A DNA stretch of 64,000 bases from Muricea muricata (lineage: Eukaryota > Cnidaria > Anthozoa > Malacalcyonacea > Plexauridae), in the NCBI GenBank assembly GCA_963855995.1, contig OY979716.1:36457818-36521817 (forward strand), read 5' to 3'. This document shows positions 23,786 through 32,401 of this stretch, piece after piece. A program made the position numbers and the translations under genes. The number at the start of each line of letters is the position of its first letter. Positions within the stretch are counted from its first letter, which is position 1. The notes beneath the pieces are model-generated. The model ran no database searches and had not been told where the DNA came from. It was given only the letters and a program-made list of their open reading frames with translations.

Positions 23786-25072
23786 TCAGCAGTCTATACG
23801 ACTGTTATAATGGTTTCTTGGATCATCTTTGTCCCACAGTCCACATTTAACAATTACTAATGATGCACTGTACAATAATTTTTTCTCTCTGTATGCGTAT
23901 GTTCTTTTCAAACTGTCCAAGGAGATTGAATGTACCTCATTTCTATGCAGAGCACGTTTCAGTTTAGGAATCTTGTTGAGTCCACAATAACCAATTATGT
24001 GCCACTTTTCATTGTGAAACACCATAAATTTTAATGCATTTGTATCTCGAATATTGTCTGGTTCATGTTCTACTTTAAATACCAATTCTTTGTTTGCAGA
24101 CCTTCTCCACATGCATATAGCAAGAGCACTTTGATATCTTCCTTCTTGCCAAGATCCAACAACAACAAACTTCTCGGGATACATAACATCAATTGCAGTA
24201 TTGCCATTCCTGTTCTGCTCACCTTCCAGCTGATCATCTATATCTTCATCATCTTCATTGTCATCCATGTCCAAAATTTCAGTCAACTGTTGGATTTCTT
24301 CCATCTCATCCCCCGCACCTGGTTCAGTTTCTCCATTAACAGCACTAATATCAACATGCTCCACCTCTTCATCCTCTAACATTCGATGTGTATGGATGTC
24401 CACCAGGCAAGCTGGATTTGTTGGCAAATTAAAACAGTTACAGTCAGTTGCCTGATGTAAGTCAACTGGGGGAAGTACATTATCCAGTTCATCATCTTCA
24501 GTATCTGGGTCACATGGTGGGATTGCTTGGGTTGTTGCTGATGATAAAATATCAAACTCCCACAAAATAACGTTACCGAATAGTTTTTCACCTCCATCTC
24601 GCTGGTCATTAGGGTCAAAGAGCTACATAATATTAAATAAAACATGTGTACAATGTGTGTACAATATATAAATATACAATTATGACAATATGAATACAAA
24701 GATCTCAACTTCTAACACTACATATAATATGTAGTTTCAATAGAATATGCAACTCATCAGTACAATTGAACCTATAAAATTATTTACCTTAAAAACACAA
24801 CTAGAATGCACTTCTACTAGTGTAGGACTATCGCAATCAACGAACATTTCGTCAATGTTCACACCGTTAACCATCGATGGGAAAAGGGCAATTCTCCTGA
24901 CGTTCAAACTATCCATAGAGCTAACATGAACTTCACGACATTCGAGTTCAACACACGGTAATCCATCAGGGATCAAGACCAAAGGTTGTTTAGATACACA
25001 ATGAACAAGTAAAAGCTTGTTTTCCTTCAATGTCGAAGCTTGTTTTCCACGAATGGTGCGAAAATGCGCCAT
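23786..25072 (-). CDS. HIRAN-domain protein of transposon Z
   Basis: Two exons on the minus strand: 24788-25072 from ATG 25072, and 23786-24622, with a GTAAAT donor and TATGTAG acceptor, phase 0. The first exon has a compact beta-rich stretch (KLLLVHCVSKQPLVLIPDGL). The middle is acidic (DMDDNEDDEDIDDQLEGE). The C-terminal 110 residues match a HIRAN domain: VVVGSWQEGRYQSALAICMW, FKVEHEPDNIRDTNALKFMV, HIIGYCGLNKIPKLKRALHR. HIRAN domains bind 3' ends of single-stranded DNA in HLTF/Rad5-type repair proteins. As an accessory gene of a transposon it could recognise transposition intermediates, which is inference. Both exons are open and lie less than 200 bp inside the right end of Z. Confidence 0.75.
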
Positions 25073-25310
25073 TTTTTACACAACGAGTTGCGAATTCAGC
25101 GAAAGCCAACCGAGAAATGACGGCGCGTAACGAAAAATCGATAATATGTAATGAGCCGGAATTTGGCGCATTGCATTGTGGGAAGACCCTCACTCCTCCT
25201 CTGCCATGTTGCTATGACAACAACCTATCTCAGTACTTCATGTAATTCCGAACATTTAGTTGCATGCTCTTAGTTAGTGGCGAGGGTTGCTGCATGCATG
25301 TATTTCTAGT

Positions 25311-25451
25311 TATTTCAGTAATCCCGGGAGTTACAAGTACCGTATCAGGGGAAGCGACGAAACATTCAAATCGTACGAGATAAACCACCAAAAAGCTTAT
25401 CAAAACCACATGAAAAACAAACTCCGTGAACATTTTCAAACACTATTTTAA
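25311..25451 (+). pseudogene. gene X, fragment 2 (C-terminal part)
   Basis: The frame from 25311 (YFSNPGSYKYRIRGSDETFK, later HMKNKLREHFQTLF and stop at 25449-25451) matches the C-terminus of X copy B (SNPASYKYHIKGSGETF, HMKNKLREHFQNFF). It starts directly after the second TAGT of element W and is in phase with fragment 1. It converges on the Bcl-2-like gene, as in copy B. Confidence 0.8.
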
Positions 25452-25678
25452 TACAAATTGTACAACAGCTTTTCATAGTATGTGATTAAAAAACTTTAGA
25501 ATGTCTCTTAAAACCTCTCTATAAATATTGTATTTATAATATATTGGGTGTAAAAACACCCTAGCAAAAATTTTTTCGCTCAATCAAAGTTGGAGATTTT
25601 GGTAAGTGATTTATTCCATAACGTAAGCACCAATTTGCAGTGTTTTTAAAGCCTTGTCTTGTGATCACGGTAGTAATG

Positions 25679-27016
25679 TTATGAAATGCTCCATTCGTAC
25701 CACAGGTCACCCGGAATGCGTACAGTTCTAATATAGCGTTCAGTGGGACAGCATCTGTTACATAATGTATATATTAACACAAAGGTTGGCAAGTAAATAC
25801 AAATTTGAACACTCGTACAAAATTTAAACCACAAAAAAATCTGCAAAAAGGCTTCGATATTCATTTAAAAACATACACATATTGAGAAGACATACCTGAA
25901 AAGCATGTACGTTGTATTTTTGTGTCATTTCAACATTATTTACCCGACGAAATTCGCGAAAAGTCATCAAGTTTTTAGTTGATTTTCGCTAAAACTATGC
26001 GCGATGCCGGCTGCCTGCCTTACGTCACAGGAAAAAGCCCCCTGATTGGCCAGCTGAAAACTCAATTTTTTTACCGCGAAAGCAAAACCGGGGGGAGAAA
26101 TGTTAAAATTTTCAAAGAGCTACGCCAACGCTGCGGAGGGAAATTTGAAGTGAAAGCTTTTTTAAAAACAGCAACTCAGTAACAACTGCTAACAACTGCG
26201 AAAAATTTTAAACTGAAGTGCAAAAGATGTGAAGAGGTGCAAACGAAGAAGCATTGTAAATTCATTGTATATTACGTGCTCCCCGGTTTTGCTTTCGCGG
26301 TAAAAAAATTGAGTTTTCAGCTGGCCAATCAGGGGGCTTTTTCCTGTGACGTAAGGCAGGCAGCCGGCATCGCGCATAGTTTTAGCGAAAATCAACTAAA
26401 AACTTGATGACTTTTCGCGAATTTCGTCGGGTAAATAATGTTGAAATGACACAAAAATACAACGTACATGCTTTTCAGGTATGTCTTCTCAATATGTGTA
26501 TGTTTTTAAATGAATATCGAAGCCTTTTTGCAGATTTTTTTGTGGTTTAAATTTTGTACGAGTGTTCAAATTTGTATTTACTTGCCAACCTTTGTGTTAA
26601 TATATACATTATGTAACAGATGCTGTCCCACTGAACGCTATATTAGAACTGTACGCATTCCGGGTGACCTGTGTTCGTACAGTGCATATCCTACGCCAGA
26701 ACATATTCTTCGTATAAAACTCCCCTCGACTCTTGCAGTGTCCCTTAAAACCGGCACCACTAAACGAACGGCTTCACGTACCGCGTCTTCGGAAATATTC
26801 ATTCGGTAAACCAACGCCAAGTACGCCACGACACGACCAACACTGTTTACGTTCATTTCATTAAAAACATTCAACAAGTCATCTGAATTCAAACAATTTG
26901 CCATCTCGTTGTACATATCCTCGTGAACGCCAAGCACGTAATTTATATGCGAGGACAATGCCTGTACATCAACATCAACACCGTTTTTTTCGCAATTCGT
27001 CCGCAATAATCTCCAT
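25679..27016 (-). pseudogene. Bcl-2-like protein, copy A, split by a foldback element
   Basis: Bcl-2 family proteins control apoptosis at mitochondria, and viral ones usually block host cell death. The ATG is at 27014-27016. A run of seven A/T near 26985-26991 has a one-base indel relative to copy B and shifts the frame. The core shows a BH1-like motif, FNEMNVNSVGRVVAYLALVY, followed by RLVVPVLRD. At 26680 the gene is cut by the foldback element; its last seven codons and stop lie beyond it at 25679-25700, joined by the 7-bp duplication. At about 110 residues it is shorter than cellular Bcl-2 and has no visible membrane anchor. The gene is divergent from Y and convergent with X. Confidence 0.65.
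25701..26673. mobile_element. foldback element, 973 bp, about 390-bp inverted arms
   Basis: The arms 25701-26092 and 26281-26673 are almost perfect complements, starting CACAGGTCACCC and ending GGGTGACCTGTG. TTCGTAC flanks both sides (25694-25700 and 26674-26680), a 7-bp target duplication. The 188-bp centre is noncoding. Identical 57-residue frames in both arms are by-products of the symmetry. A 7-bp duplication is unusual (Dada-like and some P-like elements are candidates). Confidence 0.9.
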
Positions 27017-27149
27017 CGTACGGTGTCAAAAAACTAAAATAAATACAAAAATACACACGGTCTGCTTAAATACGATTGCCATCGCTTAGCAACGCTTAGC
27101 AACGAACGTAAACTCCGGAGGTGTGGCAGAAGCGCGATTAAATCAAAAA

Positions 27150-27900
27150 CATCAAACCACTGCAAGTTAAACCCAAGGATCGCAAGCCGAAGTAAACACG
27201 CTACATACCAAGAACGTTACTGTGCCAAGCTTGCAGACATACACAAAATCAATGCAGAATTTATGGCGTACGCGGAAGAAAACAACCCCGAGTTTGTGGC
27301 CGGCTTCTTCGCCGAAAAATTGGTAATATTGCCTTTTTTCCTTATTACCTTCCTGGACACATACATAAAACCCGTTTCTCTTTCCTAATCTAATACAGCA
27401 ACAACAGCAGCGCCATCAGGAATACCTACAGCGTCAGGCAGAGAAAAAGGAATATGAACGCTGCGTTTCCTTGCACGAAAACCAGGTACGTAAACACACT
27501 TTTTTCCCCAACATTTTACTCGGTATTTACAAACAACTGTTTTATACTTTTAGCTCAAAGCTAGCAGTAGGGACCCATTGTGGAGCGCAGCAGCAGTAAT
27601 GACAGCCAACGAGGCCCCCTCGACCACTGAGGACAATGCTGAGTTTTCAAAACGCCTGGATGAAATCCTGGTAAGTACGAACTCATAACAAGTATGAAAT
27701 TTGTAAACACTTTTACGTTCTGCTGTTACAGTGAACTTCTATAAACAACCTTTCCCTCTATAGGCAGACTTAATGGAGGACGACCCTTTGTGGGGAAATT
27801 TATTAACGCCCTGGTAAGAAATCATACATATATAATATGCTCATAACATCCAGTACAAAAACTTTTTTCCTCTTTCTTTACAGATTCAATAAAGTTGGAA
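27150..27900 (+). CDS. gene Y, copy A, small-exon viral gene with DPLW motifs
   Basis: Short exons separated by introns of about 70-95 bp are visible: about 27150-27322, 27399-27485, 27554-27670, 27764-27813 and a last exon from about 27886 in which a stop and AATAAA follow at once. Borders are TTG|GTAATA, ATACAG|CAACAA, CCAG|GTACGT, TTTTAG|CTCAAA, CCTG|GTAAGT, CTATAG|GCAGAC and CCTG|GTAAGA. The product begins with a basic helical segment (KHATYQERYCAKLADIHKIN, then FVAGFFAEKL), then a Gln/Arg-rich stretch, and carries SRDPLWSAAA and DDPLWGNLL. The first ATG is not evident; copy B starts MATSRGAVYQRRY. The family is unknown. It is divergent from the Bcl-2-like gene. Confidence 0.55.
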
Positions 27901-28029
27901 TTGTATATTCTTTTTAAAAATGTTACATTTACTTATCAATTTCGTGATTTTAGAATACGTATAAAAAATTCCCTATTCATTTTTAAAATAAATTTTATTC
28001 AATTTTTTCTCGCCTTTTCTTGCCTGATG

Positions 28030-28105
28030 TAAAAATCTCCCGTGAGGTTTTGACGCCATATCTCACGGGAGATTTTGACGCCATATCTCACGAGAGATTT
28101 TACAA
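28030..28105. promoter_or_regulatory. three TCTCACGRGAGATTTTACG repeats before RING-like gene 2
   Basis: AATCTCCCGTGAGGTTTTGA, then twice CGCCATATCTCACGGGAGAT or CACGAGAGATTTT, a palindromic word repeated every 26-30 bp, ends 25 bp before the ATG at 28128. The matching array at 15765-15828 supports a shared regulator. Confidence 0.6.
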
Positions 28106-28127
28106 TCATAACACTCACTCGCTAAAC

Positions 28128-28578
28128 ATGGAGCACGTCGGAACTCTGGCTGAAGCAGACGATGTCTTATCGCCTACGATCATACCATTATTCGGCCTGC
28201 TGAGCCGTCCCGCCGAACAAGAAGAAACGTGCCACTTTTGCTTTGAAACCATCACAAAAGGACAGTTTATGATACTCAAATTGCCGTGCTGCGGACACCT
28301 CGTCCACACCACCTGCTTCAAGACATGGGCATCTACATCCCACAAAAGAATCCATCGTACACTGCGCCTATTGCAGAACCGCCTATCCCTACGAAGACAC
28401 CTGTTTCCTTTGCCCACAAGAATACACAGAAAAACTCAACTGCAGAATGTACTGCCATACGAAACTCCACGCAGAATGCAGCACAGATCTCACAGCCCTA
28501 CTCCAACTCCTACCCTTCGACCACACACTAGAATGCGGACAACTTACCGAATGTAATCGTCTCTGGGTAGGCGTATAA
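28128..28578 (+). pseudogene. RING-like double zinc-finger protein, copy 2, one frameshift
   Basis: From ATG 28128 the frame encodes a 46-residue leader and RING-like module 1 (TCHFCFETITKGQF, LKLPCCGHLVHTTCFKTW). A one-base indel in the AAAA run near 28343 then moves the reading to the frame with HCAYCRTAYPYEDTCFLC, YCHTKLHAEC and LECGQLTEC, ending at 28576-28578. Ligand spacing agrees with copy 1 (15045-15506), including the second CC/CH...H..C module. This is the last gene before the right inverted repeat. Confidence 0.7.
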
Positions 28579-28589
28579 AGCAACTCTAT

Positions 28590-28878
28590 ACCGAACAATC
28601 ATTCAGTTATTATATACCGAACAATCATTACATACCGAACAATCATTATGTACCGAACAATCATTCAGTTATTATATATCGAACAGTCCTATACCGTAAT
28701 TTTAACAATTGTTGTAAACCATTTTATAATATACATTTTTCAAAAACCATATTGCGTATCTATGATGTCCTACCACCTTAGGGGGCCCCTCGTGTTGACG
28801 TCATTGCTCCCAAATGAAACCCGCCTCAGGATGACGTCATCCTGCATACTCATTACTTCCGCCGCCAAACCGGCCGGA
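28590..28878. repeat. right terminal inverted repeat of the provirus
   Basis: On the minus strand the blocks of the left repeat recur in order. The inner part (28590-28690) is a series of about five direct repeats of ATACCGAACAATCATT. An extra copy of the GATGACGTCATC motif lies at 28830-28841, so this end is about 25 bp longer than the left one. Confidence 0.75.
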
Positions 28879-28883
28879 TAGGC

Positions 28884-29013
28884 TCCTGCTGTTTTATACG
28901 TCGGATTTCAGTCGAGTGGAATGCAATTCAAACAACATATGATTAGATAAGTCATGTCATTGTTCATTGCTTGAACCAACTTCGACACGACTGAAATGCG
29001 ACGTAGAAAACAG
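28884..29013. repeat. short inverted repeat
   Basis: CCTGCTGTTTTATACGTCGG and ATTTCAGTCG at 28885-28915 face their near complements at 28983-29013 (CGACTGAAAT, CGACGTAGAAAACAGG). The loop is about 65 bp. It may be a MITE just outside the provirus. Confidence 0.5.
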
Positions 29014-29785
29014 GGCATACCTTACATTCATGTAATGTTGTGTTTATATATTGGCACAGGCTTACTGCGATTCTTTGTTTTGCCTTTTGTCTTATCTCGG
29101 GCCTTGTATTTATGCTTATCACGGTTGCAAGTATTCCTTAGTAAATAAGCCAGATTTTCAACATTGCTCTTTGTTTTTCTTTGTCTTTGTCCTTTGTCTT
29201 ATTCGTTTTCTTCACTGCACTAATCATGGCACTTGTTTAGTTAGGAATACTAGCAACCATCACCGGCAAAAAGTAGGCTATGTTTAATTGAGCTGACAAA
29301 GCGGAACGTGCAACAGTATTGAAAAACTTTAGTCAACACTTTTGACTGCTCTTCACTGAAATGCATCCTTCTGGATGCTGTGGTGTTTATCGTGCAAACA
29401 AAATGTGAAACAATTAATAAATAAACAATTGCCTGGACATCAGCTGGAAGCTGCTGAAACATCCCAGAGAGCACCATTTCTCCTGTACAGATCATATGGC
29501 AAGTTTCTTTCCACTGCGGCGATTAGTAGGCGTCCTCTACGTGCACGTGGTGGCATATATTACAAGTGTTATTTGCCAAAATTGCTTATATTTGCATGAA
29601 TTGTACTGATATGAAATGTTTCCAAGGGTGCTGTAAACATTTTAACAAATCGTTTTTATTCAACGAATTTGCATACATCGTCTCATTTGCACATCCAACC
29701 AATCAAAATTAAGATCTTTTAGCTTTGTCGATTTGCTTCCTGAATATAACGTCCCTTACGTTCTTCGGTGCATGTCAACTATTTA
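29014..29785. other. spacer, nothing recognised
   Basis: No coding or repeat structure stands out. Frames of 70-80 codons on both strands lack motifs. No remnant of a RING-like gene is seen where copy B of the viral block would predict one. Confidence 0.4.
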
Positions 29786-29835
29786 GCGTTAAAGAATCTA
29801 ACGTTAAATCTAACGTGAGATCTCACGATGAGATT
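29786..29835. promoter_or_regulatory. palindrome cluster at the edge of viral block copy B
   Basis: TTAGCGTTAAAGAATC, CTAACGTTAAATC and TAACGTGAGATCTCACGATG follow one another. They combine the TAACGTTA core of the left arrays with the TCTCACG core of the right ones. Confidence 0.5.
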
Positions 29836-30488
29836 TTACGCTAAGTGAAATTGAGTGAGGATCGTAATGTAGGAAAATACACAAGTGTTGATTAGAAATT
29901 ATTTTAAAATGATTAAAAACAATTAGTATATGTACATATTGATAAAAATTCTTATAAGAAATGAACCAACATTTATTCTTCTTTCTACAAAAAAAAGAGG
30001 GGAGCTTTGTAGTAAATCTTTGACGTTGTGAGTAGAGTAATATGTAATTTCTTACCATAACGGTAGTTTTCTCCGGTCCCCACATAGGGTTAAACACTAA
30101 TTCCGGCTAACGAAAAAACAACTTGAAACAATTACTTACAATGTTTTGAAGTGATTTTGGTTAAAAGATTGTGAAGCGAGTGTTTTGTTTATGAATATCA
30201 CACACCAGAATGTCTTTGAGGCTGAGGCTCTTATAATTTTCCATTTCATTAAAATTTTCCTTATCAGACTTCTGTAAAGAGATTGAAATTTATACAGTTC
30301 AAATTTACGAAGGCAGTACTAAAGCTTTCAATAATAATATTACTTTACCATATCTTCCGCAAAGAATTCAAGAACGATGTCTGGATATTTTTTTGGACGT
30401 AGGCCCTAAGCCTGGCGTTTGTCTCGTTAATTTCTTTTTGCTTTTCGCGATACCTTCGCTGGTACACAGCGCCCCTTGACGTGGCCAT
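29836..30488 (-). pseudogene. gene Y, copy B
   Basis: ATG at 30488 starts MATSRGAVYQRRYREKQKEI. An A-run near 30390 has an indel, after which the frame with FFAEDM ends at a GTAAAG donor (30349). This matches exon 1 of copy A, which ends FFAEKL before GTAATA. A further exon at 30056-30106 (TTAG acceptor, GTAAGA donor) encodes ELVFNPMWGPEK, the counterpart of the DPLW exon of copy A. The intermediate exons could not be placed with confidence. It is divergent from Bcl-2-like copy B. Confidence 0.5.
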
Positions 30489-30681
30489 GTCTAAACTTGC
30501 CCGTGAAATTCCCGCCAAAGATTTTTGTTTTGGTGAGTGTTTCCACTTCTGAATTTTACAGTTTTCGTGGAATTATAATTATCTTACCTAACGTTTTATA
30601 TTATCATTATTATTACTATTATAACTGTATTTAACTAACCAGGCGTGTATTTTGTGTTTATTTTGGCTTTGGCAATACGCA

Positions 30682-31020
30682 ATGGAGGTTATTGTGGACG
30701 AGTCGCAAAAAAACAATGTTGATGTTGATATACAGACATTATCACAGCGTATAAAATACGTGCTTGCCCATCACGAGAATTCAGATGAATTGTTGAATGT
30801 TTTTAATGAAATGAACGTAAACAGATTTGGTCGTGTCGTGGCTTATTTGGCGTTGGTCTACCGAATGAATATTTCCGAAGAAGACGTGATACGTGAAGCC
30901 GCTCGTTTAGTAGTGCCAATTTTAAGAGACACGAATATTATAAGAGTTGAGGAGGAGAGTTTTATACAAAGAATTATTTTGGCGTAGGACGTGCACTGTA
31001 TGAATGGAGCATTTCATAAC
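30682..31020 (+). pseudogene. Bcl-2-like protein, copy B, frameshift near the end
   Basis: The open frame from ATG 30682 runs to 30987. BH1-like motif: ELLNVFNEMNVNRFGRVVAY with LALVYRMN; then VIREAARLVVPILRD and ESFIQRI. A T-run at about 30977-30981 has one base too many or too few relative to copy A, so the last about 13 residues (ending ALYEWSIS) are in the next frame and the present product stops early. The tail would carry the BH2-like part. Copies A and B share the same 3' codons, which fixes the original end of the gene. An anti-apoptotic function is inferred from family resemblance only. It is convergent with X copy B. Confidence 0.65.
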
Positions 31021-31258
31021 GTTATGTTTAAATTAGAGCCGCAATCACAAAACAAGACTTTTAAAGAGCGTGGGTTGATGTTTATGGAATAAAGAGGCGA
31101 CTTACCCAAATCTGCAACTTTAGTAAATCTGTTGAGGAATTTTGCCTGGCTGCTTTTTACACCCGTTATAGAAAATAAATACGATATTTGTCGGAATTTT
31201 AAGAGATATTACAAAGTTTTTTAATCATGCGAGTTGAAACTTGTAAGATTTATTAAAG

Positions 31259-31804
31259 CTATTGTATATTTGTATAAAAAAAGTTTTGGAAATGTTCACG
31301 AAGTTTGTTTTTCATGTGATTTTGATAAACTTTCTGGTGGTCTGTCTCGTACGATTGGAATGTTTCACCGCTTCCCTTGATATGGTACTTGTAGCTAGCA
31401 GGATTGCTGAAGTAACCAATGCTGAAAAGTTCCAGGGGCTGGGTGGGAGGGTGCGATAAGTTGTGTAGAATGTCCACCATTGCTCGGTTGTTTTTGCATA
31501 CGTGCAATAGAGCTTCGACAAAGTACTGGTCGGGGTCTTTTTGTAATCCCAACAAATGATCTGCAAGTTCTTTAGGAACGTCGATGTTTAAGATGCCCAA
31601 AACGTTGAGGAATTCGTGCCAAACTGAAGGACCGTTCCATGGCGGCCAAGCGATGCATGTTTCATCCTTCCTCTACTGTCATCATCAAACAATCCTGTCC
31701 GTATATTTGCAACCGCAGCAAACGTCTTGACGTAAATTTTGAATTTCATGCGCTACAGCGCTGGCATATATTATTTCCAATAACCGGAGCGCTCGTTCCA
31801 TCAT
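31259..31804 (-). pseudogene. gene X, copy B, CCGC zinc-motif family
   Basis: ATG codons at 31799-31804 start MMERALRLLEIIYASAVAHE and lead to DVCCGCKYTDR. A frameshift follows; CLMMTVEEG is in the next frame and stops at once. A third frame, open from about 31670 to 31259, carries WHEFLNVLGILNIDVPKELA, LLGLQKDPDQYFVEALLHV, CKNNRAMVDILHNL and the tail HMKNKLREHFQNFF. The order CCGC, CLMM, helical region agrees with gene P at 3296-3745. The helical part has a death-fold-like look (W..FL..LGI), which I would not press. The function is unknown. Confidence 0.6.
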
Positions 31805-32401
31805 CAATGCCTGTGCGTAACTGATGACGAACCGAACGATTTAGTATGCTATAAAGGATTTGAACACGCGAAACGTGATTCATTTACGTCATGGATGTCA
31901 GATTTAAAACGCCTGCGAATTTACCGCCTGGGCGTTTTAAGAACAGCCGCGTTGTTTTCGCACCACATTACATCTTTGCCTACAGGCTCGTGCTAAAAGT
32001 ATAAAACACTTGTTTGCAAAATAGTACGGAGTAAAATGTAGCGAAAAAAGCGAGTGTTTTTGTTTACGAATTTCACGTACCTATTTTTCACTCAGGTAAA
32101 CCTTGAGGTCTACTTCTGTCACGGTGCTCGTTTGCTGGTGGTGGTGACGTTGTTGTTGTTGCTTCTGTATCAGGCTTGAAAAAGAAAAAAAATTAAGGTT
32201 TTATGAGGCTAGGAAGCAAGTAAAAATGTGCTAATATTACTGTTTTTCGGCAAAAAAGTCCGACACCAACCATGGTGCTTTGTCCTTGGCATATACAGGG
32301 CGCTGTAAAACACGGCTGGGGAAACGGCTATGGCGCCCCTGATCTATGTGTGATGCACGGACCCCCCGTATAACTGAGAACAAAAAATTTACAAAACAAA
32401 T
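31805..32401. other. spacer with possible viral promoter and unknown exon
   Basis: A TATA-like GTATAAAACACTTG lies at 31999-32012. The CAC..GGTGGTGACG and TTGTTGTTGCTT stretch at 32118-32165 is low-complexity. Nothing else is recognised. Confidence 0.35.

Larger units (their letters stand above)
16800..25203 (+). mobile_element. transposon Z, 8.4 kb, unclassified, 9-bp target duplication
   Basis: The left end CAGAGGAGGAATGAGGGTCT and the right end (its complement with one change) form imperfect inverted repeats of about 40 bp that also share CTTCCCANAATGCANTGCGC. The flanks CCATGTTGC (16791-16799 and 25204-25212) are a perfect 9-bp duplication. It carries a nine-exon gene (+) and a two-exon HIRAN gene (-), arranged convergently. 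Nine-base duplications fit MULE or Merlin relatives, but the encoded protein does not look like the MULE transposase at 7.8 kb, and I do not recognise the superfamily. Confidence 0.85.
15940..25306. mobile_element. element W, about 950 bp, split by transposon Z
   Basis: Gene X is interrupted between TAGT at 15936-15939 and TAGT at 25307-25310, giving a 4-bp target duplication. Without Z (16800-25203 plus one duplication) the insert is about 950 bp. Its left end has two strong hairpins (AACGGCGC-GAA-GCGCCGTT and CCGGGC-GTAA-GCCCGG). Read on the minus strand, the left end finishes hairpin-GGGGACTAA before a T, which recalls a Helitron 3' terminus (hairpin then CTRR), but Helitrons leave no duplication. 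The right end is TGCATGCATGTATTTC. I see no convincing inverted repeats, so the class is open. Confidence 0.6.

Noticed and set aside
15940-25306. Element W as a Helitron
   Set aside because: The minus-strand hairpin followed by CTAA before T is suggestive, but a 4-bp duplication and the lack of a TC start argue against it; left unclassified.
25679-26809. Identical 57-residue frames facing each other
   Set aside because: They lie in the arms of the foldback element, so identity follows from the palindrome. No domain was recognised.
28884-29785. CRISPR-like array or second RING-like gene
   Set aside because: No regularly spaced identical repeats; no Cys/His pattern on either strand. The genome is animal-like, so CRISPR is not expected.
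31259-31600. Death-domain identity for the helical part of gene X
   Set aside because: Only a loose W..FL..LGI resemblance; the zinc motif links X to gene P instead.
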